From: a virus
IMG/VR virus record: IMGVR_UViG_3300036785_000399
Location: 1-22,030 of that record
Length of the DNA: 22,030 nucleotides
Strand: one strand, 5' to 3'
The position numbers were made by a program, and so were the translations under genes. Within the stretch, counting starts at the first letter, position 1; each line of letters starts with the position of its first letter. Shown here one piece after another: positions 1 to 5,472 of this stretch. The notes below the pieces were generated by a model. It searched no databases. It was not told the origin of the DNA and worked only from the letters and a program-made list of their open reading frames with translations.

Positions 1-541
1 ATTTGGTGGGCTTACCAGCCTTCAGGTGTCTGAAGCGCACGTCCACTCTAAGTTTGGCTCGCGCTATTACTTCAGGATCTACTTGCTTCTTCACTGAGCC
101 ATTGCGTTGAATAATATCTTTATAATCTTTACTCACATCATCAGCAATTTGCACAACTTCTTCTTCAAATATATTGAGCCTGTCAGTAATTGACTGATTA
201 AATAGTTCTTGAAATTCTGGATGAGATCTGAGCCATTGATTACAGCGGCGCACTGTTGGCATATGTGACTCATTGCATACATTGATCAATAATTCTCCAG
301 CACTGATGCGCTCACATATCTCATTGGCTATAACGTCATTGAAGTCTAATTTATTCTTAATGGGCCAAAGGCGCTTGCGCTCAGCCTCTTCATGGGCTTT
401 GCGCATTTCTTCTTGTTCTTTTCTCATTCTTACGCGTTGATTATGCTCACGCTGAAGGCGCTCATACTCTTCAGCTGACATGATGCGCTTTTCACCTGGC
501 TCTAATGGCCCAAATGGATCAAATCGTTCTGAATCACCCAT
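1..541 (-). CDS. terS: Terminase small subunit, Sf6-type (partial, C-terminus outside window)
   Basis: DNA-recognition subunit of the packaging motor: it binds the phage packaging site and hands DNA to the large terminase. Read leftward from ATG 541-539, the visible 180 codons begin MGDSERFDPFGPLEPGEK. A charged helix follows, then a helix-turn-helix-like stretch (ISAGELLINVCNESHMPT, then VRRCNQWLRSHPEF), then EEEVVQIADD and, near the cut, IARAKLRVDVRFRHLKAG. That order of motifs (small-gate HTH, 'WLRxHPEF', 'ADD', 'RAKLRVDxR') is what I know from Sf6-type small terminases, where the last segment usually continues as W..KLAPKKYG. The end lies outside the window. Its ATG overlaps the stop of the upstream gene by 8 bases (ATGGGTGA), so the two are probably translationally coupled. 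It is unusual that it lies on the opposite strand and about 6.4 kb from the large subunit gene. Confidence 0.8.
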   Translation of the reverse strand, partial: MGDSERFDPFGPLEPGEKRIMSAEEYERLQREHNQRVRMRKEQEEMRKAHEEAERKRLWPIKNKLDFNDVIANEICERISAGELLINVCNESHMPTVRRCNQWLRSHPEFQELFNQSITDRLNIFEEEVVQIADDVSKDYKDIIQRNGSVKKQVDPEVIARAKLRVDVRFRHLKAGKPTK

Positions 542-824
542 TTGTATTCTCTCTATATTCAGCTCTGAGGCGCCTCAATTTCTCTTTCAATAAAATTTTG
601 TGACGATGGTGAATAGATATCATATATTTACTCAGAATCTCATTATTTTTGTGAGCAAATATTTTAAGTATTTCTTCTCTGAGTGATAGGGATTTTCGTA
701 GTCGCTCTGTGGCTTGTGGTGTAATGGTGTGTATCTTATTTGCTTCACGCATCACTTTTCTATTATGCCATAGCCTAGTGGCGCGCTCCCTTGCGGTTTC
801 TATTTTATGATCTATATCTTTCAT
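534..824 (-). CDS. Small basic helical protein upstream of terS
   Basis: Unrecognised 96-residue protein rich in Arg, Lys, Glu and His, with no membrane segment or signal peptide. It looks almost entirely helical (for example TARERATRLWHNRKVMREA and KILLKEKLRRLRAEYRE). The frame remains open 12 codons further upstream to a TTG at 860, but I prefer the ATG at 824. A TATAGT -10 box lies exactly 7 bases before it, which would give a leaderless mRNA, and the TTG would fall inside the -35. The stop overlaps the terS start, so the two form one leftward operon and the product may assist packaging or be an early DNA-binding protein. Function is unknown; being an operon partner of terS is the only positive clue. 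Confidence 0.65.
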   Translation of the reverse strand: MKDIDHKIETARERATRLWHNRKVMREANKIHTITPQATERLRKSLSLREEILKIFAHKNNEILSKYMISIHHRHKILLKEKLRRLRAEYRENTNG

Positions 825-831
825 GAAATAG

Positions 832-860
832 ACTATAGCACAGTTTCGATAAGAAAGCAA
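832..860 (-). promoter_or_regulatory. Candidate sigma70-type promoter, leaderless, for the leftward terS operon
   Basis: On the minus strand TTGCTT (860-855) is followed after 17 bases by TATAGT (837-832). The A of the ATG at 824 lies 8 positions beyond the -10 box, where transcription would be expected to start, and there is no Shine-Dalgarno sequence. The -10 is a 5/6 match; the -35 matches only 3/6. Confidence 0.45.
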
Positions 861-929
861 GGTTGATATTCCACTAATTTACTTAGTGTTATAGGGCTAT
901 GCCTATTTTGCAAAATTTTCAGCTTGCAT

Positions 930-957
930 TTCACATTCGTTTGTGCAATAATATAAT
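930..957 (+). promoter_or_regulatory. Strong sigma70-type promoter for the rightward helicase operon
   Basis: TTCACA (930-935, 5/6 match) and a perfect TATAAT (952-957) are separated by 16 bases, 23 bases before the ATG at 980. The spacer contains TTGTGCAA (941-948), the same 8-mer that forms one arm of the operator-like inverted repeat at 4200-4220, so the two promoters might share a regulator. That last point is inference. Confidence 0.6.
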
Positions 958-979
958 TTCGTTTCTATGGGAGATGGCT

Positions 980-1159
980 ATGTCTAGTGCCGAAACTACT
1001 GCATTGAAGAAAGATTTATTTGCTTGGCCAAAGAGCCGTAGAGGCGCCACCAATAAATTCAAAAGAGATATTCCCAATCATAGTGATTGGAGAAAGGAAC
1101 ATGGCTCGTGGGCTGTGAAAATGGGTATTGTTAAGTTTAGTGATGGGAGGGTATCATGA
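980..1159 (+). CDS. Small hypothetical early protein
   Basis: Unrecognised 59-residue basic protein (begins MSSAETTALKKDLFAWPKS). The frame is open to an ATG at 899, but I chose 980 because GGGAG (969-973) sits 6 bases before it and the TATAAT promoter ends at 957, inside the longer version. Two more ATGs (974 and 980) are possible; 974 is too close to the ribosome binding site. Tryptophan and Arg/Lys residues are spread throughout, and there is no recognisable domain. It overlaps the next gene by ATGA, so it is the first gene of a coupled early operon ending in the helicase-like ATPase. Confidence 0.6.
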   Translation: MSSAETTALKKDLFAWPKSRRGATNKFKRDIPNHSDWRKEHGSWAVKMGIVKFSDGRVS

Positions 1160-1392
1160 CTATATCTGATGGGCTCGTTAAAGAATGGCATATGTGGGCA
1201 TATATCAATAACAAGCATATATTCACGCCAGTTCCAGATGAAAAGGTAACACCAGAATTTAAAGATATTATCAAAAGAATAAATGATCATCTTCACTATT
1301 TATTGTCACTAGATGATTTAACGGCTCTCAATATGTTCGTACATGATTTAAACAGTTTACATGTATTTGCTGAGAATATCAAAACTCACTAA
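1156..1392 (+). CDS. Small hypothetical early protein
   Basis: Unrecognised 78-residue protein, acidic/neutral and probably helical in its C-terminal half (FKDIIKRINDHLHYLLSL, then DDLTALNMFVHDLN). The start is well supported: GGGAGG lies 5 bases upstream and the ATG overlaps the preceding TGA (ATGA). It lies 21 bases before the helicase-like gene and is presumably co-transcribed with it. It could be a small accessory replication factor, but nothing in the sequence shows this directly. Confidence 0.6.
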   Translation: MTISDGLVKEWHMWAYINNKHIFTPVPDEKVTPEFKDIIKRINDHLHYLLSLDDLTALNMFVHDLNSLHVFAENIKTH

Positions 1393-1413
1393 TCTATCCT
1401 GTGGGAGGGCACT

Positions 1414-2964
1414 ATGGCAGATGATGATGATGGTGACAATACTTATCCAACACCAGAAGAAATGGCGCAATATAAAAAGGATTTATTCGGTGATAATGTT
1501 GTACAGTTTCCTACTGGGCAGAAAGATGATACGCCACAAGATAGAGCGTTGGCATTAAGTAAAGATTATGCTATAGTCACTAAAAATGCCAGAGTCAAGG
1601 TCATTGATGAGACGCGCCCAGATGATATTATATTTCTGGACAAAAAAGATTTTTATGATAAACTTTCTTATCGTAAAGTAACCATTACAGTTACACAGCC
1701 TAAAGGTGGAATAAGTGCGAGATTTGAACCAGAAGCTAAATTATGGTTTGAAAATCCTAAAGCTAGAAGATATGAAAGAGTTATATTTAATCCACATCCA
1801 AGCAAAAAACATAGCCCAAACGGTGGTGGTGATTATAATTTATGGCCAAATTTTGTTGTTAAGCCAAAACATGGTGTTTGCATTAAAACATTGAGATATT
1901 TCAGAAAGATATTGAGTAATGGCAATAAGACAGTACATAGATGGCGTATGGCTTGGGCAGCACAAATGTTCCAGCGCCCATGGGAAAAGCCTGAGACAGC
2001 TATATGTTTACATGGTGAAGAAGAAGGAACTGGTAAATCTTTTTTCCCATTAATACTTTCGAAATTAATGGATGGTTATGATTCTAGTCGCGCCCATAGA
2101 TTGTATTTTAAAACGTCAAACGCTAAAATGATTACTGGTGATTTTAGTGGCCATCTTGAACATTGTTTATTATTACATGCTGAAGAAGCATTCAGAGCAG
2201 AGAGTGAGCGAGAAGATAGCATAATCAAAGCTATCATATCAGAAGAGGATCAAGGTATTAATCCAAAAGGAGTTGAGGCTAAAATAACTAAGAATTACAT
2301 TAGATTGATATTGACTGGTAACCCACCACATATTGTTAAGGCTGGTCGATTTGCTAGACGATTTCTTATATCAAATGTATCATCAGAGCATAGAATGGAT
2401 TTCCAATATTTTAGGGAAATATTAGATGAACTCAATAATGGTGGATATGAGGCGCTCATGTATTATTTCATGCACTATCCAATTGATAAATTCAATCTCA
2501 GAGAGGCGCCCAAGACTGAAGAATTATTGGAACAGAAATTAGAGAGTTTGAATGCTGAGGAACGTTTTTGGTACAATATGCTTTGTATTGGTGAATTGCC
2601 ATTTGTTGGCACAAGTGAGAATAAATATTATGGAAATGGTATTGAATATCATGTGATGAAACATAAGATGTTCAATCAATTCCAAAAGTTTACTAATAGG
2701 CGTGTGGGAAGAAATAGATCAGATGAAACTAGTTTTGGTATGCGTTTTGCGCAATTCTTTCCTGTGATAAATGGTGATGGTACTATCAGGAGGGAGCGTA
2801 ATGGTAAGAATATGCGTTTTCTGAAAACCGATAAGCATCACGATACTAACTGCTATATCATTCCTTCAATATCATTATGTAAAGCCATGTTTTCTGCATA
2901 CGAGGGACAGTATATTGACTGGCCAAATAGTGAGGAATGGATAGAAAAGCAATTTGGAGATTAG
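1414..2964 (+). CDS. DUF5906/SF3-like helicase ATPase (replication)
   Basis: P-loop ATPase of the DUF5906/D5-primase-C type, expected to unwind DNA at phage replication forks. Visible motifs: Walker A GEEEGTGKS (about residues 201-209), an acidic Walker B-like CLLLHAEEA (about 251-259), a sensor-like LTGNPP (about 300-305) and an arginine pair ARRF (about 314-317). The N-terminal ~150 residues show no archaeo-eukaryotic primase catalytic motifs, so at 516 residues it resembles a stand-alone helicase and not the long primase-helicase fusions. The C-terminal ~120 residues (NQFQKFTNRRVGRNRSDETS onward) resemble a winged-helix or DNA-binding tail. GGGAGGG 4 bases upstream fixes the start. A 930-base repeat-rich noncoding region follows immediately, which suits an origin next to its helicase. 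The ATPase family is well supported; the exact role is inferred. Confidence 0.8.
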   Translation: MADDDDGDNTYPTPEEMAQYKKDLFGDNVVQFPTGQKDDTPQDRALALSKDYAIVTKNARVKVIDETRPDDIIFLDKKDFYDKLSYRKVTITVTQPKGGISARFEPEAKLWFENPKARRYERVIFNPHPSKKHSPNGGGDYNLWPNFVVKPKHGVCIKTLRYFRKILSNGNKTVHRWRMAWAAQMFQRPWEKPETAICLHGEEEGTGKSFFPLILSKLMDGYDSSRAHRLYFKTSNAKMITGDFSGHLEHCLLLHAEEAFRAESEREDSIIKAIISEEDQGINPKGVEAKITKNYIRLILTGNPPHIVKAGRFARRFLISNVSSEHRMDFQYFREILDELNNGGYEALMYYFMHYPIDKFNLREAPKTEELLEQKLESLNAEERFWYNMLCIGELPFVGTSENKYYGNGIEYHVMKHKMFNQFQKFTNRRVGRNRSDETSFGMRFAQFFPVINGDGTIRRERNGKNMRFLKTDKHHDTNCYIIPSISLCKAMFSAYEGQYIDWPNSEEWIEKQFGD

Positions 2965-2990
2965 ATTACACAGCCTATGGACGTGAAATA

Positions 2991-3207
2991 CCTACCTTTT
3001 CGGAGGAAGGTAGAGGCGAAAAAGCTAACGATTTCAAGGGCCTAGGGAGCCACCATGAAATCCTACCTTCACGTTCAACTTGCCTATGATTTTCTCATGA
3101 ATTACGCGAGACAGTATTCAGATAGTAAAGGTTAGCAAGGTGTCTAAGTCGTTGTTATTACTAGTGAAATATACTTCTACCTTTATTTAAAAGGTAGGAA
3201 AGGTAGG
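2991..3207 (+). repeat. CTACCTT / AAGGTAG inverted repeat cluster
   Basis: The 7-mer CTACCTT occurs at 2992-2998, 3063-3069 and 3177-3183, and its complement AAGGTAG at 3007-3013, 3191-3197 and 3200-3206. That is six copies in 215 bases. The copies can pair as hairpins (2992 with 3007; 3177 with 3191 or 3200), or the 3007 arm can switch to the 3063 copy. Whether it acts as DNA (protein sites) or RNA (attenuator-like switch after the helicase gene) cannot be decided from sequence. Confidence 0.7.
3055..3135 (+). CDS. Possible 26-residue peptide inside the CTACCTT cluster
   Basis: A short ORF from ATG 3055 to TAG 3133-3135 (begins MKSYLHVQLAYDFLMNYARQ). GGGAG lies 5 bases upstream, a ribosome binding site like those of the early genes. 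Its second to fifth codons contain one CTACCTT copy that can pair with AAGGTAG at 3007-3013, so the start could be sequestered in a hairpin. It could be a regulated small protein or a leader peptide, but a chance ORF of this length is common. The evidence is the ribosome binding site and location only. Confidence 0.3.
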   Translation: MKSYLHVQLAYDFLMNYARQYSDSKG

Positions 3208-3262
3208 AAGAACTAAGCGCATCAAAGACAAACTATGGGCTATACTGTTTTTTAGAAATTCT

Positions 3263-3571
3263 ATGGTGGCGCAACCAAGATGGTGGTGGATGGTGATGGT
3301 GGATGGCTAACATAATAATGGCTTAAAATTGTAAAAATTGATGGTGGGTGATGGGGATGGTGGATGGTGGATGGTGATGGCTATGGTGGATGGTGAATAC
3401 TTCAACCATCATGAATTCATGGTCCAAACCTCATCATGATGGTGAATGGTGGCGCGGCTATGGTGGATGGTGATGGCTATGGTGGATGGTGGATAGTGAT
3501 GGCCTATGGTCACCATAATGGTTACCATAGTCTATAGCCATTACTTCATAATCACTATACCATAGCCATGT
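3263..3571 (+). repeat. ATGGTGG/GGTGGATGGTGATGG direct repeat field with inverted CTATGGT arms
   Basis: A noncoding field of iterated GGTGGATGG and GGTGATGG units. An exact 30-base direct repeat lies at 3366-3395 and 3462-3491, 96 bases apart. On its right side the orientation flips: CTATGGT (3504-3510) faces ACCATAG (3524-3530), and GGCTATGG copies (around 3379, 3457 and 3477) have a complement CCATAGCC near 3564-3571. No frame across it gives a plausible protein. It resembles an iteron or origin-like region, but the function is inferred. Confidence 0.7.
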
Positions 3572-3673
3572 AATGCATTGGGCGCGACTATAGCCTGTGA
3601 ATTCATGAATTCATGAGCATTGTATCAGAGCATATATACTCATGTAAACGCGTGATAAAGTTGTACGTGCTTT

Positions 3674-3688
3674 GTTCTCGGTTTGTTC
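3674..3688 (+). promoter_or_regulatory. SOS-like box GTTC-N7-GTTC
   Basis: GTTC at 3674-3677 and 3685-3688 are separated by seven bases, inside a larger 11-base-period direct repeat TTTGTTCTC. A direct repeat GTTC-N7-GTTC is the LexA operator known from Alphaproteobacteria such as Rhodobacter and Sinorhizobium. Host LexA control is an inference from that match. Confidence 0.6.
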
Positions 3689-3725
3689 TCAGTCATTCTT
3701 GAGGGGTGAATAGTGTACAAATCCA

Positions 3726-3740
3726 GAACATATCCAGAAC
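3726..3740 (-). promoter_or_regulatory. Second SOS-like box, opposite orientation (GAAC-N7-GAAC)
   Basis: GAAC at 3726-3729 and 3737-3740 is the reverse complement form of the box at 3674-3688. It lies within its own 11-base-period repeat ATCCAGAAC. The two boxes face one another across 37 bases. This pairing makes chance occurrence of either one less likely. Confidence 0.6.
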
Positions 3741-3850
3741 TAGTGATATGTGACATGTGAATTGAATAAGTGATATTATGAAATTGATAAAATGATAAAG
3801 TGAAATGAACTAGTGATAAAATGAAATAGGCAAATGATAATATGATTATA
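3741..3850. other. AT-rich strip with repeated TGATA/GATAAA words
   Basis: About 110 bases rich in A and T between the SOS-like boxes and the last two palindromes. It contains many short repeats of TGATA, GATAAA and ATGAAAT, and CTAGTGATA twice (the first straddles 3740). No reading frame of note. Such a strip next to iterated sites would suit a DNA unwinding element, but this is inference from composition alone. Confidence 0.4.
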
Positions 3851-3948
3851 TCATGAATTCATGACCAAGTCCAATTCACTCATCATGAATTCATGACGCC
3901 CCAGGTGAGGCCGACCAAGCCAGGGCCAGGTCCAGCCGGCCACGCCGG

Positions 3949-4143
3949 GCTCAAGAGCCAGGCCAAGCTCAAGCCTCAGCCAAGGCTCAAGGCCAGGTCA
4001 ACTTCGGAAAAGCAGAAGCTCAGCCCAACTTCGGAAAAAGAGAAAGAGCCCAGCTCACCTTCTGCAAAGCAGAAGTCCAACTCAACTTCGGAAAAAGCAA
4101 AATCGTCTCCGACCAGTTTCGGAAAACGAGAACATTCGGAAAA
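3949..4143 (+). repeat. 18-bp tandem repeats followed by TTCGGAAAA repeats
   Basis: GCTCAAG begins at 3949, 3967 and 3985, an exact 18-base period. Then TTCGGAAAA occurs at 4003, 4030, 4087, 4118 and 4135, with the variant TTCTGCAAA at 4060. Spacings of 27, 30 and 27 are multiples of three, later 31 and 17. In the forward frame open from 3893 this gives LK-xxxx and TSEKxK peptide repeats, so the array could have been coding. However, there is no ribosome binding site, and spacing loses the three-base rule at the right end. The base composition is GC-richer than the flanking phage DNA. Confidence 0.6.
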
Positions 4144-4199
4144 TCCAAAATTGTCTCCGAGATCACATGATATTCCGAAAAAACTTTTTTTAAAATTAT

Positions 4200-4241
4200 T
4201 TGTGCAACAGACTTGCACAAAGGCCGGACTTCCCTTATATA
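4200..4241 (+). promoter_or_regulatory. Operator-like inverted repeat and promoter of the GC-rich gene
   Basis: TTGTGCAA (4200-4207) and TTGCACAA (4213-4220) form a perfect 8-base inverted repeat with a 5-base centre. The right arm supplies a weak -35 (TTGCAC, 4213-4218), followed after 17 bases by TATATA (4236-4241). A repressor or activator bound to the repeat would cover the -35. The -35 is only a partial match to consensus. Confidence 0.5.
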
Positions 4242-4289
4242 GGAGGTCCGGCCGGTTTCGGTCGGGCCGGTTCCGCCGCGTGCGGCCCG
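4222..4289 (+). promoter_or_regulatory. GC-rich leader with competing hairpins
   Basis: GGCCGGAC (4222-4229) can pair with GTCCGGCC (4246-4253). CCGGCC (4248-4253) can instead pair with GGCCGG (4265-4270). CGGGCCG (4263-4269) can pair with CGGCCCG (4283-4289). These pairings exclude one another and lie just before the AAGGA ribosome binding site (4303-4307). If transcription starts near 4248, only the second and third exist in RNA. Regulation by structure is a hypothesis. Confidence 0.45.
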
Positions 4290-4315
4290 GTTTCCCTCTA
4301 AAAAGGACTAGTAAC

Positions 4316-4801
4316 ATGCTTAAGACCGTCTCGAAAAAAGTCGCTGCTCGCACCTCTGCTAAGGCCGCAATGCTCTCTGCGAAGCGCGAACGCGCTATCG
4401 TTGCGCATGCGGACGCGATCGCGTTCTGCGAGGCCGAGGGCATTACAGGCAATGCCCGCAAGGGACTTGTCGCCTCCGCCTCTACCGCAATGCATGCGGA
4501 CAGCGCACGCGGCAAGATCGCGCACGCAGTCCTCGTTGCGGGTGTCTCGGCAGATTATTCCTTCGCGGACGTTGCGAAGGCCGCGAAGGTCTCGCGTGCG
4601 GACGTTAACCGCGCGAACCTTTTCTATATCGCGCGCAACGTCGCGTTTCGTCGCGATCTAGTCGGGTTTGTTGTTTCGTTCGATATGCCGAGCGAAACAA
4701 TTAGCGTCCGCGTCTATCGCGCAGAGGCCGCTAAGGCCCCTCGCAAGGCCGCTAAGGCCGCCCCGGTTGCGGCCGAGGTGTCCGGCCCGGACGCGGCCTA
4801 A
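4316..4801 (+). CDS. GC-rich, Ala/Lys-rich moron-like protein of unknown function
   Basis: A 161-residue basic protein I do not recognise. ATG 4316 is chosen because AAGGA (4303-4307) lies 8 bases upstream. The frame stays open back to 3893, but that part is repeat DNA without a ribosome binding site. Residues 1-30 are rich in Ala, Lys and Arg. Residues 82-100 (FADVAKAAKVSRADVNRA) look like a helix-turn-helix. The tail is a low-complexity AKAPRKAAKAAP-type segment similar in style to histone H1-like proteins. Codons are dominated by GCC, GCG and CGC, very unlike the AT-rich genes on either side. With its own promoter/operator, leader and two terminators it forms an independent unit, as moron genes do. 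A DNA-binding role is plausible, not shown. Confidence 0.75.
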   Translation: MLKTVSKKVAARTSAKAAMLSAKRERAIVAHADAIAFCEAEGITGNARKGLVASASTAMHADSARGKIAHAVLVAGVSADYSFADVAKAAKVSRADVNRANLFYIARNVAFRRDLVGFVVSFDMPSETISVRVYRAEAAKAPRKAAKAAPVAAEVSGPDAA

Positions 4802-4822
4802 CAGCCGCGTAGACCGCCTCTA

Positions 4823-4848
4823 AAGGCCGCGAAAGCGGCCTTCTTTTT
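4823..4848 (+). terminator. Rho-independent terminator of the GC-rich gene
   Basis: AAGGCCGC (4823-4830), GAAA tetraloop, GCGGCCTT (4835-4842), then CTTTTT. A perfect 8-bp GC-rich stem and T-tract 22 bases after the stop codon. Confidence 0.9.
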
Positions 4849-4864
4849 GCCCTGCCCTTTCTGC

Positions 4865-4898
4865 AAAGCCGGAAGCCCTAGCGGGCTTTCGGCTTTTC
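4865..4898 (+). terminator. Second intrinsic terminator or hairpin, backup
   Basis: A 14-base stem (4865-4878 with 4883-4896, one G-U pair) closed by TAGC, and ending in a short T run. It backs up the terminator at 4823. It might also help stop leftward transcription arriving from 5000, although a T-tract on that strand is lacking. A further perfect palindrome GTGGCCATGGCCAC follows at 4914-4927. Confidence 0.65.
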
Positions 4899-4999
4899 CG
4901 TTTTCACCTGTTTGTGGCCATGGCCACCAGGGTGGCCCCCGTCTATTACCGCCAATCCAAACCACATCGTCCAATATATAACAATTGAACTATGTGGTA

Positions 5000-5461
5000 T
5001 TATATCCAAAATACATCATCAAACAAAACTGAAACTAACTTGGCCGCAATCTCTAAATTAGTAATTCCGAATACTGGAAACATTTTCACAATGCCTTGGG
5101 CGCAACCAGAGGAAGGATCTGAAGAGTAATCACGAAGAGGAACATGATCTCCGCGAATTAAAGTGAGAAATGGATTGCCCTCCAAAGTGAATAGGAGGCA
5201 GGTGCGATTTCCATGTTTCATCGAGGAATGATGGAAACGCCTTTGGGCTGGGCGCAACGTGAACTTGATTCCGCGTTTAGTGTGATACAAATGTTTGAGT
5301 TCTACGTCTACTTTGACACCATCCTTCTTTATCACAACGTCAGCTGCGCCTGTGGATGAGCCGTATAGGGATGGTTCCACCCATTGAAGATTCACACCGC
5401 GCACGTTGGCGCTGAGCCACTTTCTCAAATTGAGTTCTGAATTTATCTCAGATACATTCAT
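5000..5461 (-). CDS. PD-(D/E)XK nuclease, VRR-NUC-like
   Basis: A 153-residue predicted small nuclease. The core GAADVVIKK followed by KVDVELKHLYH supplies the Asp and the Glu-x-Lys of a PD-(D/E)XK fold. The later PAQRRFHH supplies the Gln often found in VRR-NUC and Holliday-resolvase-like enzymes, so DNA structure or end cleavage is likely. I start at ATG 5461 because GAGAGGTGG lies just ahead of it. An ATG at 5476 that overlaps the previous stop (ATGA) is an alternative, but it would put that ribosome binding site inside the gene. It is the last gene of a leftward cassette after an HNH nuclease and a NusG-like factor, and converges on the terminators at 4823-4898. The substrate cannot be told from sequence. 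Confidence 0.65.
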   Translation of the reverse strand: MNVSEINSELNLRKWLSANVRGVNLQWVEPSLYGSSTGAADVVIKKDGVKVDVELKHLYHTKRGIKFTLRPAQRRFHHSSMKHGNRTCLLFTLEGNPFLTLIRGDHVPLRDYSSDPSSGCAQGIVKMFPVFGITNLEIAAKLVSVLFDDVFWI

Positions 5462-5472
5462 TTGACCACCTC

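Larger units (their letters stand above)
3409..3896. repeat. Four dispersed copies of the palindrome TCATGAATTCATGA
   Basis: Copies lie at 3409-3422 (last base differs), 3603-3616, 3851-3864 and 3883-3896. Each is a perfect or near-perfect 14-base palindrome, so a dimeric protein could bind both strands equally. Four occurrences of a 14-mer in under 500 bases cannot be chance. The last copy contains the ATG that opens the frame running into the GC-rich gene. Confidence 0.8.

Noticed and set aside
3263-3571. CRISPR array
   Set aside because: The repeats are short, overlapping and irregular, with no unique spacers of constant length and no cas genes nearby.
3893-4315. N-terminal extension of the GC-rich protein from ATG 3893
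   Set aside because: The ATG lies inside the palindrome repeat, no ribosome binding site precedes it, and the frame crosses the repeat array, promoter/operator and hairpin leader. ATG 4316 has AAGGA in place.
3976-4515. Leftward open frame opposite the repeat array and GC-rich gene
   Set aside because: Its repeats mirror the TTCGGAAAA array and it overlaps the well-supported 4316-4801 gene. No start signal.
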